Source of the DNA: DATAXP01 sp036272935
GTDB taxonomy: Bacteria; Planctomycetota; Planctomycetia; Pirellulales; PNKZ01
NCBI GenBank assembly: GCA_036272935.1
Contig: DATAXP010000007.1
Coordinates: forward strand, 1 to 44,901
Reading direction: 5' to 3'
DNA: 44,901 nt
The notes beneath the pieces are model-generated. The model had not been told where the DNA came from and did no database searches. It saw nothing but the letters and a program-made list of their open reading frames with translations. A program made the translations under genes and the position numbers. Within the stretch, counting starts at the first letter, position 1. Every line of letters begins with the position of its first letter. Shown here piece after piece: positions 25,613 through 38,295 of the stretch.

Positions 25613-26644
25613 GTGCGCGTGCTAATTGTCGAGGATGATGTGGAAGCGCTGGAGTTGCTCAGCCACGCGCTGCGGCACTTTGGCCACGAAGTCGCCACGG
25701 CGGCCGATGGTATCCAAGCGCTCGAAATGCTGCGCAGCGGCGACTACCGGTTGGTGATCTCCGACTGGGAGATGCCAGGGATCAACGGCGTCGATCTGTG
25801 CCGCACCATTCGGCAGCGTGCCGCCAACGGATACACGTACTTTATCCTGCTCACGGCGCGCGCCGGAAAGCACAACCTGATCGACAGCCTGAACGCCGGC
25901 GCCGACGAATTCATCGCCAAGCCGTTCGATCCCTACGAACTGGAAGGGCGCCTGCGGGTCGCCGAGCGCATCCTGGCGCTCGAGAGCCGCGAGGTGGTGA
26001 TTTTCAGCCTCGCCAAGCTGGCCGAAGCCCGCGATCCCGACACCGGCGCGCACCTGGAACGGATTCGCGAGTACTGCCGAGTGCTGGCCCGCCACATGTG
26101 TACGGTCGAAAAGTACGAGGCCGAGGTTGATGGCGATTTCGCCCAGATGCTGTACCTCACCAGCCCGCTGCACGACATCGGAAAGGTGGGCATTCCCGAC
26201 AGCGTACTTCTCAAGCCGGGCCCACTGACGCCGGAAGAGTTCGAGATCATGAAGACGCACACCATCATCGGTGGTGCGACACTGGCGGCAGCGGCCGAAG
26301 CTCATCCCAACGCCCGCTTCTTGCAGATGGCCCGCGATATCGCGATCAGCCATCACGAAAAGTTCGACGGCTCGGGATATCCTTATGGGCTGGCTGGCGA
26401 GAGCATTCCGCTGTGCGGGCGCATCGTGGCGTTGTCGGACGTGTACGACGCGCTCACGTCGCCGCGCGTGTACAAACCCGCCTACGGGCACGACACCGCA
26501 CGGTCGATTATCGTCGAGGGGCGCGGCAAGCATTTCGATCCCGACATCGTCGATGCCTTTCTGACTTGCGAAGAATCGTTCCTGGCGATTCGTCGCCGCC
26601 TGAACGATTGCGAGCTAGAACTGGCCTGCGCCACGGCAGGCTGA
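25613..26644 (+). CDS. Response regulator with HD-GYP c-di-GMP phosphodiesterase domain
   Basis: A 343-aa regulator starting with GTG. The receiver domain (1-120) has the acidic pair D8/D9, phospho-acceptor D51 in VISDWEMPG, and the conserved Lys of FIAKPFD. The HD-GYP domain (about 135-320) has HDIGKVGIPD and HHEKFDGSGYP, both metal-binding blocks and the GYP motif intact. It should hydrolyse c-di-GMP when phosphorylated or released. Its stop lies 1 nt before the kinase ATG, so the genes are translationally linked. It opposes the GGDEF cyclase encoded 3 kb away. Confidence 0.93.
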   Translation: MRVLIVEDDVEALELLSHALRHFGHEVATAADGIQALEMLRSGDYRLVISDWEMPGINGVDLCRTIRQRAANGYTYFILLTARAGKHNLIDSLNAGADEFIAKPFDPYELEGRLRVAERILALESREVVIFSLAKLAEARDPDTGAHLERIREYCRVLARHMCTVEKYEAEVDGDFAQMLYLTSPLHDIGKVGIPDSVLLKPGPLTPEEFEIMKTHTIIGGATLAAAAEAHPNARFLQMARDIAISHHEKFDGSGYPYGLAGESIPLCGRIVALSDVYDALTSPRVYKPAYGHDTARSIIVEGRGKHFDPDIVDAFLTCEESFLAIRRRLNDCELELACATAG

Positions 26645-26645
26645 C

Positions 26646-32543
<5,898 letters not shown>

Positions 32544-32582
32544 AGCCTGTAGCCCGTCGCCTGTAGCCGGCGTCCACCGCCC

Positions 32583-33632
32583 TTACATTCGCGTCAGTTG
32601 CAGGAACACGATGTTCCGGCACTCTTCGGAGAAGACGGTGACTTGCTTTACCTCTTCCTCGGGAATGTCCATGGTCAGCTCGACCATATCACGGCGCGAG
32701 CGGTATACCAGCCGCCAATCCATGAACGTTTCCATGTACCCGATATCGCGAATGCCGGGCAGGAAGTTCGCCACCAGCAGCGTGCCTCCCGGCCGTAGCA
32801 TGCGAAACATGCTCGTCACCAGCCGCTGACCGGCGCGCTGGTTCAGGTAGTCGAACAGTCCCGTCGAGTACACGAAATCGAACTCGCCCGAGCCGTGCGA
32901 TTCGGTGAGCAGCCGGCGGAACGACGCGGTCAGCGTCTCCACACCGAAGCGGCTGTAGCTCCGCCGCACCTCGGCCGAGCTTTCCGGATCGGCATCGAGC
33001 GCGACGAATCGACCCGTGCGCCGCCGCCGCACCGCCGCCGACAGCGACACCTCGCGCAGATGTCCCGCCGCTACGGCCAGAATGTGCGGGCGATTGAGTT
33101 CCTCGGCCAGGCGGTCAATCCGGGCGGCGATGAACGCCCGCCGGGCACGCACCCCTTCCGAGGCCGGCGCCGACGTGGTGTACTCGAAGATCGCCTGTCC
33201 CAGCGGGTCAGCATGCGGCAACGGCCATTGCTCCTCGCGGCCATAGATGTAGTCCATCATCACCGCGTCGCCGGCGTAGCCGCGCGGCTTGCTGAACGCC
33301 CGGTAGGTGAATGGGTCTTGATGCAGCAATCCTGCGAGTGGATGTTGACGGCATTGCGCGATGAACGGTTGCCACTCGGCGTCGGGAGTGTTGAGCTTCT
33401 TCTCTTTCAATGCCAGGAACACTTCGTCGAGCGCTTGGTGCACGGTCGCCTCATCAAGCGATCGTTCCAGTCGCTGCTGCACGTCGTCGAAGAACCGAAA
33501 GAAGATGTCACGTTCGGCGTGCAGAACTTGAACGGCCGTGGGAAGCGTGCGATCGGAGCCGTCGGTCAGACTAAAAATTTGCATCGACATGTGTGCCAGG
33601 GTCCGAGGATTCCCTGCCTCCAGAGGCGCCAT
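32583..33632 (-). CDS. Class I SAM methyltransferase, resembling the 3-OH-PAME synthase (PhcB) family
   Basis: A protein of up to 349 aa; ATG 33632 or 33590 may be the start and neither has a clear ribosome site. The N-terminal helical half holds the landmark KPRGYAGDAVMMDYIYG. The SAM-binding half has ILAVAAGHLREVSL (motif I region), VALDADPES (motif II acidic residue) and FDFVYSTGLFDYLN, then MLRPGGTLLVANF. The GYAGD-MM-IY block recalls proteins annotated as extracellular-factor 3-hydroxypalmitate methyl ester biosynthesis, which make a quorum signal in Ralstonia. The assignment is from memory and moderate. It is convergent with the hybrid kinase, 40 bp apart. Confidence 0.72.
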   Translation of the reverse strand: MAPLEAGNPRTLAHMSMQIFSLTDGSDRTLPTAVQVLHAERDIFFRFFDDVQQRLERSLDEATVHQALDEVFLALKEKKLNTPDAEWQPFIAQCRQHPLAGLLHQDPFTYRAFSKPRGYAGDAVMMDYIYGREEQWPLPHADPLGQAIFEYTTSAPASEGVRARRAFIAARIDRLAEELNRPHILAVAAGHLREVSLSAAVRRRRTGRFVALDADPESSAEVRRSYSRFGVETLTASFRRLLTESHGSGEFDFVYSTGLFDYLNQRAGQRLVTSMFRMLRPGGTLLVANFLPGIRDIGYMETFMDWRLVYRSRRDMVELTMDIPEEEVKQVTVFSEECRNIVFLQLTRM

Positions 33633-34007
33633 GGTGACGAGTCAAGATTGCCATCATTAGTCGCGTGCCGAGCGCTTCCCCATCGCGCGGCAGTCGACGA
33701 GCAACGTTGGACTCGAATATCGCAGCCGTTTGAAAACTGTCTATCTGCCAGTGCGCAAGAATGTCGAAAATAATTTGCGCGCGCGCCGGCGCATTCCGAT
33801 TTGTTCCTCGCGCTTCGCCGACCTGCACAACTTCGCCAAAGATGCCGAGTCGTGAGCAACTGAGTTCAAGCGACGATTGAAGTCGCCAAAACAGTAGCTA
33901 GATGGTGGCGTCAAGCAACCACCAACAAGCGTGGTGTTGTGTTCCTCACAACCCGTAGTTACGGTGGGCGAACTACCCACGTCTCTCGTACAAAATGAGG
34001 ATTCAAC
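33633..34007. other. Intergenic region with hairpin-rich leader before the hydrolase
   Basis: About 375 bp without a gene. Short hairpins crowd 33904-33980: GGTGG/CCACC (33904-33923), GTTGTG/CACAAC (33936-33952), GTAGTT/AACTAC (33955-33976), and the competing GTGGG/CCCAC (33964-33980). The last two overlap and cannot form together. AGAGG-like gatgaggatt with the ATG follows at once. Confidence 0.4.
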
Positions 34008-34970
34008 ATGCTTCGATCATCATTTGTGGCGCTGACGATTGTTGTCGTTCTCACGCTCAGCACTCTTTCGCGCGCTGCTGATGCGCCATCGACCGCCGCG
34101 CCGAAGCCGACGCTGGCCAACGTTGCTTATGGCGAGCACGAGCGCCAAGTGCTCGACGTCTATCAAGCCACTTCAAACACACCGACGCCGGTGGTGTTCT
34201 TCATTCACGGGGGCGGGTGGGTGCGCGGCGACAAGAGCAACGTCGGTGGGATCGCCGCTTGCCTGAAGCAAGGCATCTCGATCGTGTCGATCAACTACCG
34301 CTTCACCTGGCAGGCGCAGCTCGCCGGCGTCGAGCCGCCGGTGAAGTGGCCGCTCGACGATGCCGCCCGGGCATTGCAATTCGTCCGCAGCAAAGCTGCC
34401 GAGTGGAACCTCGACAAGCAGCGCGTCGGTGCGTCAGGCGGCTCGGCCGGCGCCTGCTCGAGCCTATGGCTGGCCATGCACGATGACCTGGCCGACCCCG
34501 CGAGCACCGATCCGGTCGCTCGGGAATCGACGCGGCTGTGGTGCGCCGCGGTCAATGGTGCGCAGACATCGCTCGACCCCGAACAACTGAAAATCTGGAC
34601 CCCCAACAGCCGCTACGGCGGTCATGCCTTCGGCTTCACGGACCCGAACGACCTGAACACGCGCGACCGGCAGTTCGACAAGTTCCTCGCCGCCCGAGCC
34701 CGGCTGCTGCCGTGGCTTGCCGAGTACTCGCCCTGGGCCTTGGCCAGTGCCGACGACCCGCCGATCTACCTGGAATACAACGCTCCGCCCGCGATGGGGC
34801 AGGAGCAAAAAGACCCGACGCACACTGCCAACTACGGCGTCGGCCTGCAGCAGAAGCTGCAAATGCTCGGTGTCCCCTGCGAGCTGGTTTACCCCGGCGC
34901 CCCCGACGTGAAGCACCCCCACATCGTCGACTTTTTGATCGACAAGCTCAAAGCCCCGACCGGGTCATGA
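34008..34970 (+). CDS. Secreted alpha/beta hydrolase (esterase/lipase-like, HGGGW type)
   Basis: A 320-aa exported hydrolase. A signal peptide spans residues 1-23 (LTIVVVLTLSTLSRAA). The oxyanion-hole motif is FFIHGGGWVRGD, the nucleophile elbow is GASGGSAGAC, and late His candidates lie in DVKHPHIVD. GAGGA sits 6 nt before the ATG. Planctomycetes hold many such proteins, often acting on esters of sugars. It resembles the hormone-sensitive-lipase-like branch; substrate unknown. It is the last gene before the tRNA-His scar. Confidence 0.86.
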   Translation: MLRSSFVALTIVVVLTLSTLSRAADAPSTAAPKPTLANVAYGEHERQVLDVYQATSNTPTPVVFFIHGGGWVRGDKSNVGGIAACLKQGISIVSINYRFTWQAQLAGVEPPVKWPLDDAARALQFVRSKAAEWNLDKQRVGASGGSAGACSSLWLAMHDDLADPASTDPVARESTRLWCAAVNGAQTSLDPEQLKIWTPNSRYGGHAFGFTDPNDLNTRDRQFDKFLAARARLLPWLAEYSPWALASADDPPIYLEYNAPPAMGQEQKDPTHTANYGVGLQQKLQMLGVPCELVYPGAPDVKHPHIVDFLIDKLKAPTGS

Positions 34971-34991
34971 GCCACAGTCTGCCCCTTTGAG

Positions 34992-35038
34992 GGTGGCTGA
35001 GGGGACTTGAACCCCCGACCCCCAGATCCACAACCTAG
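34992..35038 (-). tRNA. tRNA-His(GTG) 3' fragment, truncated; likely attachment-site scar
   Basis: The minus strand reads anticodon stem CTAGG, loop TTGTGGA (anticodon GTG), stem TCTGG, variable loop GGGTC, T arm GGGGG-TTCAAGT-CCCCT and acceptor strand CAGCCAC plus C73. C73 is the discriminator expected of bacterial tRNA-His. No D arm or 5' acceptor strand (expected GTGGCTG) lies upstream, and CCA is not encoded. The break is in the anticodon arm, the usual crossover place of tyrosine integrases. The geometry puts the integrated DNA to the right of 35038 and the intact tRNA-His further right, outside the window. Confidence 0.8.
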
Positions 35039-35679
35039 TCTGGCCTCATTGGCAACGGCATTGCTTCGGCATGGAACCGGCGAAAAAAGGCTTGTTTTCC
35101 AGCGTTTTCCGAAAGAAGTCGCCGCCGTCGGTATTTTATCGGAGTGCGTTTGGTATTGCCAACAGTGTTACCAAATTTCATCCAAATTCGCGGTAACGGC
35201 TATCGGCCGAATCGCGAGCTTGGATTCGACGTGGCCGCAGACGACGAGGGCGGCTGCTTCGATACGCTGTTGCTCCTTAGTCATGCCGCGTCGACAGCGG
35301 CTTTATGAGTGAGCAAATAAAGCGCCGATGTTGATTCGGCGGAGCGTTTCCGGGCCAAGACCAAAGGGTGCGACCAGAGGCACCGCAGCCTGGGCCAACA
35401 AAGGGCCGTCTTGCGGGGCAAGTCCGTTTTGTCCGAACTCTTGTTGGCTCCGGCGAGGAAGCGGGGCAGTGCCGTCGGAAGCCGGGCCCCTTTGGTTTTG
35501 GACTGCTCGCGTGGATTGGATCGCTCCAGCGCCGCAAGCAATGAGCGATGACTATTGGATGGGTGAACAAGCATCTTCAGACAGTGTCGAATGGCAATCC
35601 AGGATGCTTGGCGAGAAAGAATGGCCGGATGCCGACCGGGAGTTCTACGGCATTGCACTATCGGAGCTTGAATCGCTTC
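35039..35679. other. Gene-poor stretch at the left edge of the putative island
   Basis: About 640 bp. The first 150 bp are relatively AT-rich. Small frames exist (for example 35168-35284 minus, 38 aa, MTKEQQRIEAAALVVCGHVE...; and 35541-35708 plus, 55 aa), but they have no ribosome sites or recognisable motifs. No integrase is visible. Confidence 0.45.
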
Positions 35680-35723
35680 ATAGCCTTAAAGCTATTGACA
35701 GGACATAGCCTATAAGCTATGAT
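35680..35723 (+). promoter_or_regulatory. higBA promoter with twin operator palindromes
   Basis: TTGACA (35695-35700), 17 nt, TATGAT (35718-35723). Two near-identical palindromes, ATAGC-cttaaa-GCTAT (35680-35695) and ATAGC-ctataa-GCTAT (35705-35720), overlap the -35 and the spacer/-10, with centres 25 bp apart. The expected start of transcription coincides with the higB ATG at 35730, suggesting a leaderless mRNA. Autorepression by HigA is the usual mechanism in this family. Confidence 0.82.
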
Positions 35724-35729
35724 TGTCTA

Positions 35730-36098
35730 ATGTGGCACGTTGCGACGACCGATAACTTCGATGAATGGTTTGCTGAACTCGACGAGGATGGTCAAGCCGA
35801 AATCATCGCCAAGGTGGGTCTGCTGAAACGCCTGGGACCGAAACTGTCGCGGCCCCATGCGGATACGTTGAACGGCTCGAAGCACGCCAACATGAAGGAG
35901 CTTCGAGCAGACACTGCGGACAAAGTGATGCGGGTCGCCTTCGCGTTCGATACGGAGCGTGCTGGCATCTTGCTGGTTGCCGGCGACAAGTCGGGTGTCA
36001 ACCAAAAGCGGTTCTACAAGCAACTGATCGCCAAGGCGGATGAATTGTTCGATGCGCACCTGGCGGCATTGAAAGCAAAGAAGAAGGGCAAGAGGTAA
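35730..36098 (+). CDS. higB: Type II toxin, HigB/RelE (phage Gp49-like) family
   Basis: A 122-aa predicted mRNA interferase acting on ribosome-bound transcripts. Landmarks are MWHVATTDNFDEWFAELDED, GPKLSRPHADTLNGSKHANM, KELRAD, VAFAFDTERAGILLVAGDKS and FYKQLIAKADELFDAHL, matching the HigB-like toxins that precede their antitoxin. The C-terminus is a Lys-rich tail. The antitoxin gene begins 5 nt after the stop and its ribosome site overlaps this gene's end. Twin operators lie directly upstream. Confidence 0.92.
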   Translation: MWHVATTDNFDEWFAELDEDGQAEIIAKVGLLKRLGPKLSRPHADTLNGSKHANMKELRADTADKVMRVAFAFDTERAGILLVAGDKSGVNQKRFYKQLIAKADELFDAHLAALKAKKKGKR

Positions 36099-36103
36099 GT
36101 ATT

Positions 36104-36460
36104 ATGGCGAAGTCATTTGACGAACTGGTCAAGCGGACGACCACCAAGAAAACGCGGGCAAAGGCGGCTCAGCGTACCCAAGAACTGATCGCGGAATTGC
36201 TGCTCAGTGAGGTGCGAGAACTGACTGGCAAGAGCCAGAGCGAGGTAGCAGCTTCGCTTGGCATCAAACAGCCGAGCCTGTCGAAACTGGAGAAGCAACG
36301 GGATATTCAAATTTCGACGCTGCAAAGAATCGTCAAAGCCCTCGGCGGCGAGCTACAGGTCTTGGCGAAGTTTCCGAAGGGCACGGTCAAGATCGATCAG
36401 TTCGGCCCTTCGAATCGTCGGCCTCGGCATCAAGGGCCGGGTGAGTTGCAGCTCGTGTAG
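36104..36460 (+). CDS. higA: HigA-type XRE-family antitoxin
   Basis: A 118-aa DNA-binding antitoxin. The helix-turn-helix spans about residues 48-95: SEVAASLGIKQPSLSKLEKQ then STLQRIVKALGGEL. It should bind the palindromes at 35680-35720 and neutralise HigB. A relative of this type normally ends near KGTVKIDQF; here 18 more residues (GPSNRRPRHQGPGELQLV) follow, which may be read-through into flanking DNA. AGAGG overlapping the higB stop provides its ribosome site. Confidence 0.92.
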   Translation: MAKSFDELVKRTTTKKTRAKAAQRTQELIAELLLSEVRELTGKSQSEVAASLGIKQPSLSKLEKQRDIQISTLQRIVKALGGELQVLAKFPKGTVKIDQFGPSNRRPRHQGPGELQLV

Positions 36461-36688
36461 TCGATGCCAACTGCCGCAGCGGCGAGAGCGAATGGCAATG
36501 GCGTAGAGCAGAATGCAAAAGAGAGACGGCGGATTGGTCCAAGCGTGAGCCGCCAAAACTCGGCGTCAGTCTCGTCGCCCAATGAGTGAATAAGCGTGCG
36601 GATCGAACGGGAAAGATCGGCGAGCCCTGGATGGTCACCTCAGTGGCGCTCGATCTGCCGTTAGCGGCATGGCGTTCGAGACAGGCTT
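36461..36688. other. Intergenic region after higA
   Basis: About 230 bp between higA and the 21-bp inverted repeat. Short frames occur but nothing recognisable is encoded. Confidence 0.4.
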
Positions 36689-36745
36689 GCCCCGTTCATA
36701 TTGGAAAAGCCGCAAAAATCGCTGCTTTTCCAATATGAACGGGGC
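36689..36745. repeat. Perfect 21-bp inverted repeat, 15-nt loop
   Basis: Arms 36689-36709 and 36725-36745 are exact reverse complements, beginning gccccgttca and ending tgaacggggc, with loop 36710-36724. It is the longest perfect palindrome noticed in the window and lies 45 bp upstream of the broken fic gene. It could be a terminator for higBA, a protein-binding site or a recombination relic. Confidence 0.9.
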
Positions 36746-36790
36746 ACTGGGGCCTTTGGAAGCGCATTAATCGGGTGTTCTGCGGAGACT

Positions 36791-36873
36791 ATGTCCCGTT
36801 TTATCCATCACGAACCGAGCTGGCCTACGCTAAAGTGGGACAGCGAGACACTTGCTACGCCCTTGGTGGATAT
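36791..36873 (+). pseudogene. Fragment of a fic gene, N-terminal DUF4172 part
   Basis: From ATG 36791 (GGAG nearby) the frame encodes MSRFIHHEPSWPTLKWDSET then LATPLVDIRD, which fits the start of DUF4172-Fic proteins (WPxFxWDxxxLAxLLAxVR). The similarity stops near 36873, where the following codons no longer match. The continuation with the Fic active site lies on the opposite strand at once downstream. Confidence 0.6.
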
Positions 36874-36970
36874 CCGCGATGGCTCGCGCGATGCGGCCGT
36901 TGCCATCCTCGAACGGATGAATCGTGACGAACCGGAAATGCGCGATTTTCTTCAGCAATGGCAATTCTTT
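36866..36970 (-). pseudogene. Fragment of a fic gene, Fic active-site part, inverted
   Basis: The minus strand encodes KKIAHFRFVTIHPFEDGNGR followed by IARAIADI, containing the Fic AMP-transferase motif HPFxDGNGR with its catalytic His. After ADI the similarity ends and a TAG follows at 36830. No start or N-terminal half exists on this strand; the matching N-terminal piece is on the plus strand. The gene is therefore split and inverted. It abuts the enolase stop. Confidence 0.75.
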
Positions 36971-36993
36971 GAAACAATCTAACCGACCGCTCG

Positions 36994-38295
36994 CTAGTCC
37001 GGTCGTGCATTGTTTCTGTTGAACGGTTGTCGGCCGGCATATATAGCCCGGCTGCCTAACTCGCGTTCGATCTGCATGAGACGGTTATATTTGGCGAGCC
37101 GCTCGCCTCGGCAAGGGGCTCCACTCTTAATTTGGCCAGACCCTGCGGCCACAGCCAGGTCGGCGATGAAATCGTCGGCCGTCTCGCCGGAACGATGGCT
37201 GACGAACGTCCCATATCCAGCGGCATGGGCCACAGCGATCGCTTCTAAAGTTTCTGTCACCGTGCCTATCTGGTTCAACTTGATGAGTGCTTCATTGGCG
37301 ATTCCCTCTTGGATCGCGCGGCGAATGATGCCTGGGTTGGTACAGAAAATATCGTCGCCGACGAGTCGAATCTGGCCTCCAAGCCGGTCGGTGAGCGCCT
37401 TCCAGCCCTTCCAGTCCTCTTCGCTCAGACCGTCTTCAATCAAGCAGATAGGGAACCGCTGAATCCAGTCTTCGTAAAAACTGATCATCTCGTCGGATGA
37501 TCGCCGGCTGTGATCCGACTTGGCGAACACGTAGCTGCCATTCTCGTAGAATTCGCTGGCCGCCGGATCGAGCGCTATCGCAATGTCCACTCCTGGTCGA
37601 AAGCCGGCTCTCTCGATCGCCTGGATGATAAGTTCGACAGCTTCGACGTTGGCTTTTAGGTTGGGCGCGAAGCCTCCTTCGTCGCCTACCGCGGTAACAT
37701 AACCTTTCGATTTGAGAATGGCTTTGAGCGCGTGATACGTTTCAGCGCCGTACCGAACGGCCTCGGCGAACGACGGCGCTCCCACCGGTGCGATCATGAA
37801 TTCTTGCAGATCAATGCTGTTATCGGCATGTCTGCCGCCATTGAGAATGTTGAACATTGGGACGGGGAGACGGCAACTGTTCGCACTGCCGAGATGTTCG
37901 TACAAAGGGACGCCCTTCGATGCCACAGCAGCTCGAACGGCAGCCATCGAAACACCGAGAATTGCGTTAGCGCCGAGTCGTGCCTTGTTCGGGGTACCGT
38001 CAAGATCGATCATCAAGCGATCAACCTCGGCGTGCTGAGTTGGGTCGCGACCCACGAGTACACGACCTATCTCATCGTTGACGTTCGCCACGGCTTTGAG
38101 CACTCCTTTGCCGCCGTAGCGAGCAGAATCGCCGTCGCGCAGTTCGACGGCTTCCTTCGTGCCCGTAGAAGCCCCGGAAGGAACCGAGGCAGTCGAGATT
38201 GTACCGTCGGAAAGTTCTACTCTGACTTGGATCGTCGGGTTGCCGCGAGAATCAAGGATCTCCGAGGCGCGAACTAATTGAATCGTGGCATTCAT
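36994..38295 (-). CDS. eno: Enolase in a fluoride-riboswitch operon
   Basis: A 433-aa glycolytic enzyme converting 2-phosphoglycerate to phosphoenolpyruvate with two Mg ions. ATG 38295 (MNATIQLVRASEILDSRGNP) overlaps the MFS stop (ATGA); a longer open frame to 38961 has no family similarity. Active-site features are intact: SGASTG loop, GDEGGFAPNL, metal ligands in IEDGLSEEDW and VGDDIF, the catalytic Lys in ALIKLNQIG, SHRSGET, and the second Lys in SGQIKSG. Fluoride with phosphate and Mg inhibits enolase, and eno is a known member of fluoride-riboswitch regulons. This is probably an extra, inducible copy; whether another eno exists elsewhere cannot be seen here. A weak hairpin (36984-37005) spans the stop. 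Confidence 0.96.
   Translation of the reverse strand: MNATIQLVRASEILDSRGNPTIQVRVELSDGTISTASVPSGASTGTKEAVELRDGDSARYGGKGVLKAVANVNDEIGRVLVGRDPTQHAEVDRLMIDLDGTPNKARLGANAILGVSMAAVRAAVASKGVPLYEHLGSANSCRLPVPMFNILNGGRHADNSIDLQEFMIAPVGAPSFAEAVRYGAETYHALKAILKSKGYVTAVGDEGGFAPNLKANVEAVELIIQAIERAGFRPGVDIAIALDPAASEFYENGSYVFAKSDHSRRSSDEMISFYEDWIQRFPICLIEDGLSEEDWKGWKALTDRLGGQIRLVGDDIFCTNPGIIRRAIQEGIANEALIKLNQIGTVTETLEAIAVAHAAGYGTFVSHRSGETADDFIADLAVAAGSGQIKSGAPCRGERLAKYNRLMQIERELGSRAIYAGRQPFNRNNARPD

Noticed and set aside
34992..35038. A complete tRNA-His gene
   Set aside because: The D arm and 5' acceptor strand are absent upstream of the anticodon stem, so only a fragment is present.
35281..35708. Frames on both strands between the tRNA scar and higB
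   Set aside because: No ribosome sites, no motifs, and composition typical of chance frames.
36701..36982. A 93-aa intact gene from TTG 36701
   Set aside because: The start is a TTG inside the inverted repeat, and the last third is antisense to the Fic active-site motif, so it is a remnant rather than a functional gene.
36984..37005. Hairpin over the enolase stop as a strong terminator
   Set aside because: Only 6 bp with a long loop and no U tract; kept as a remark only.
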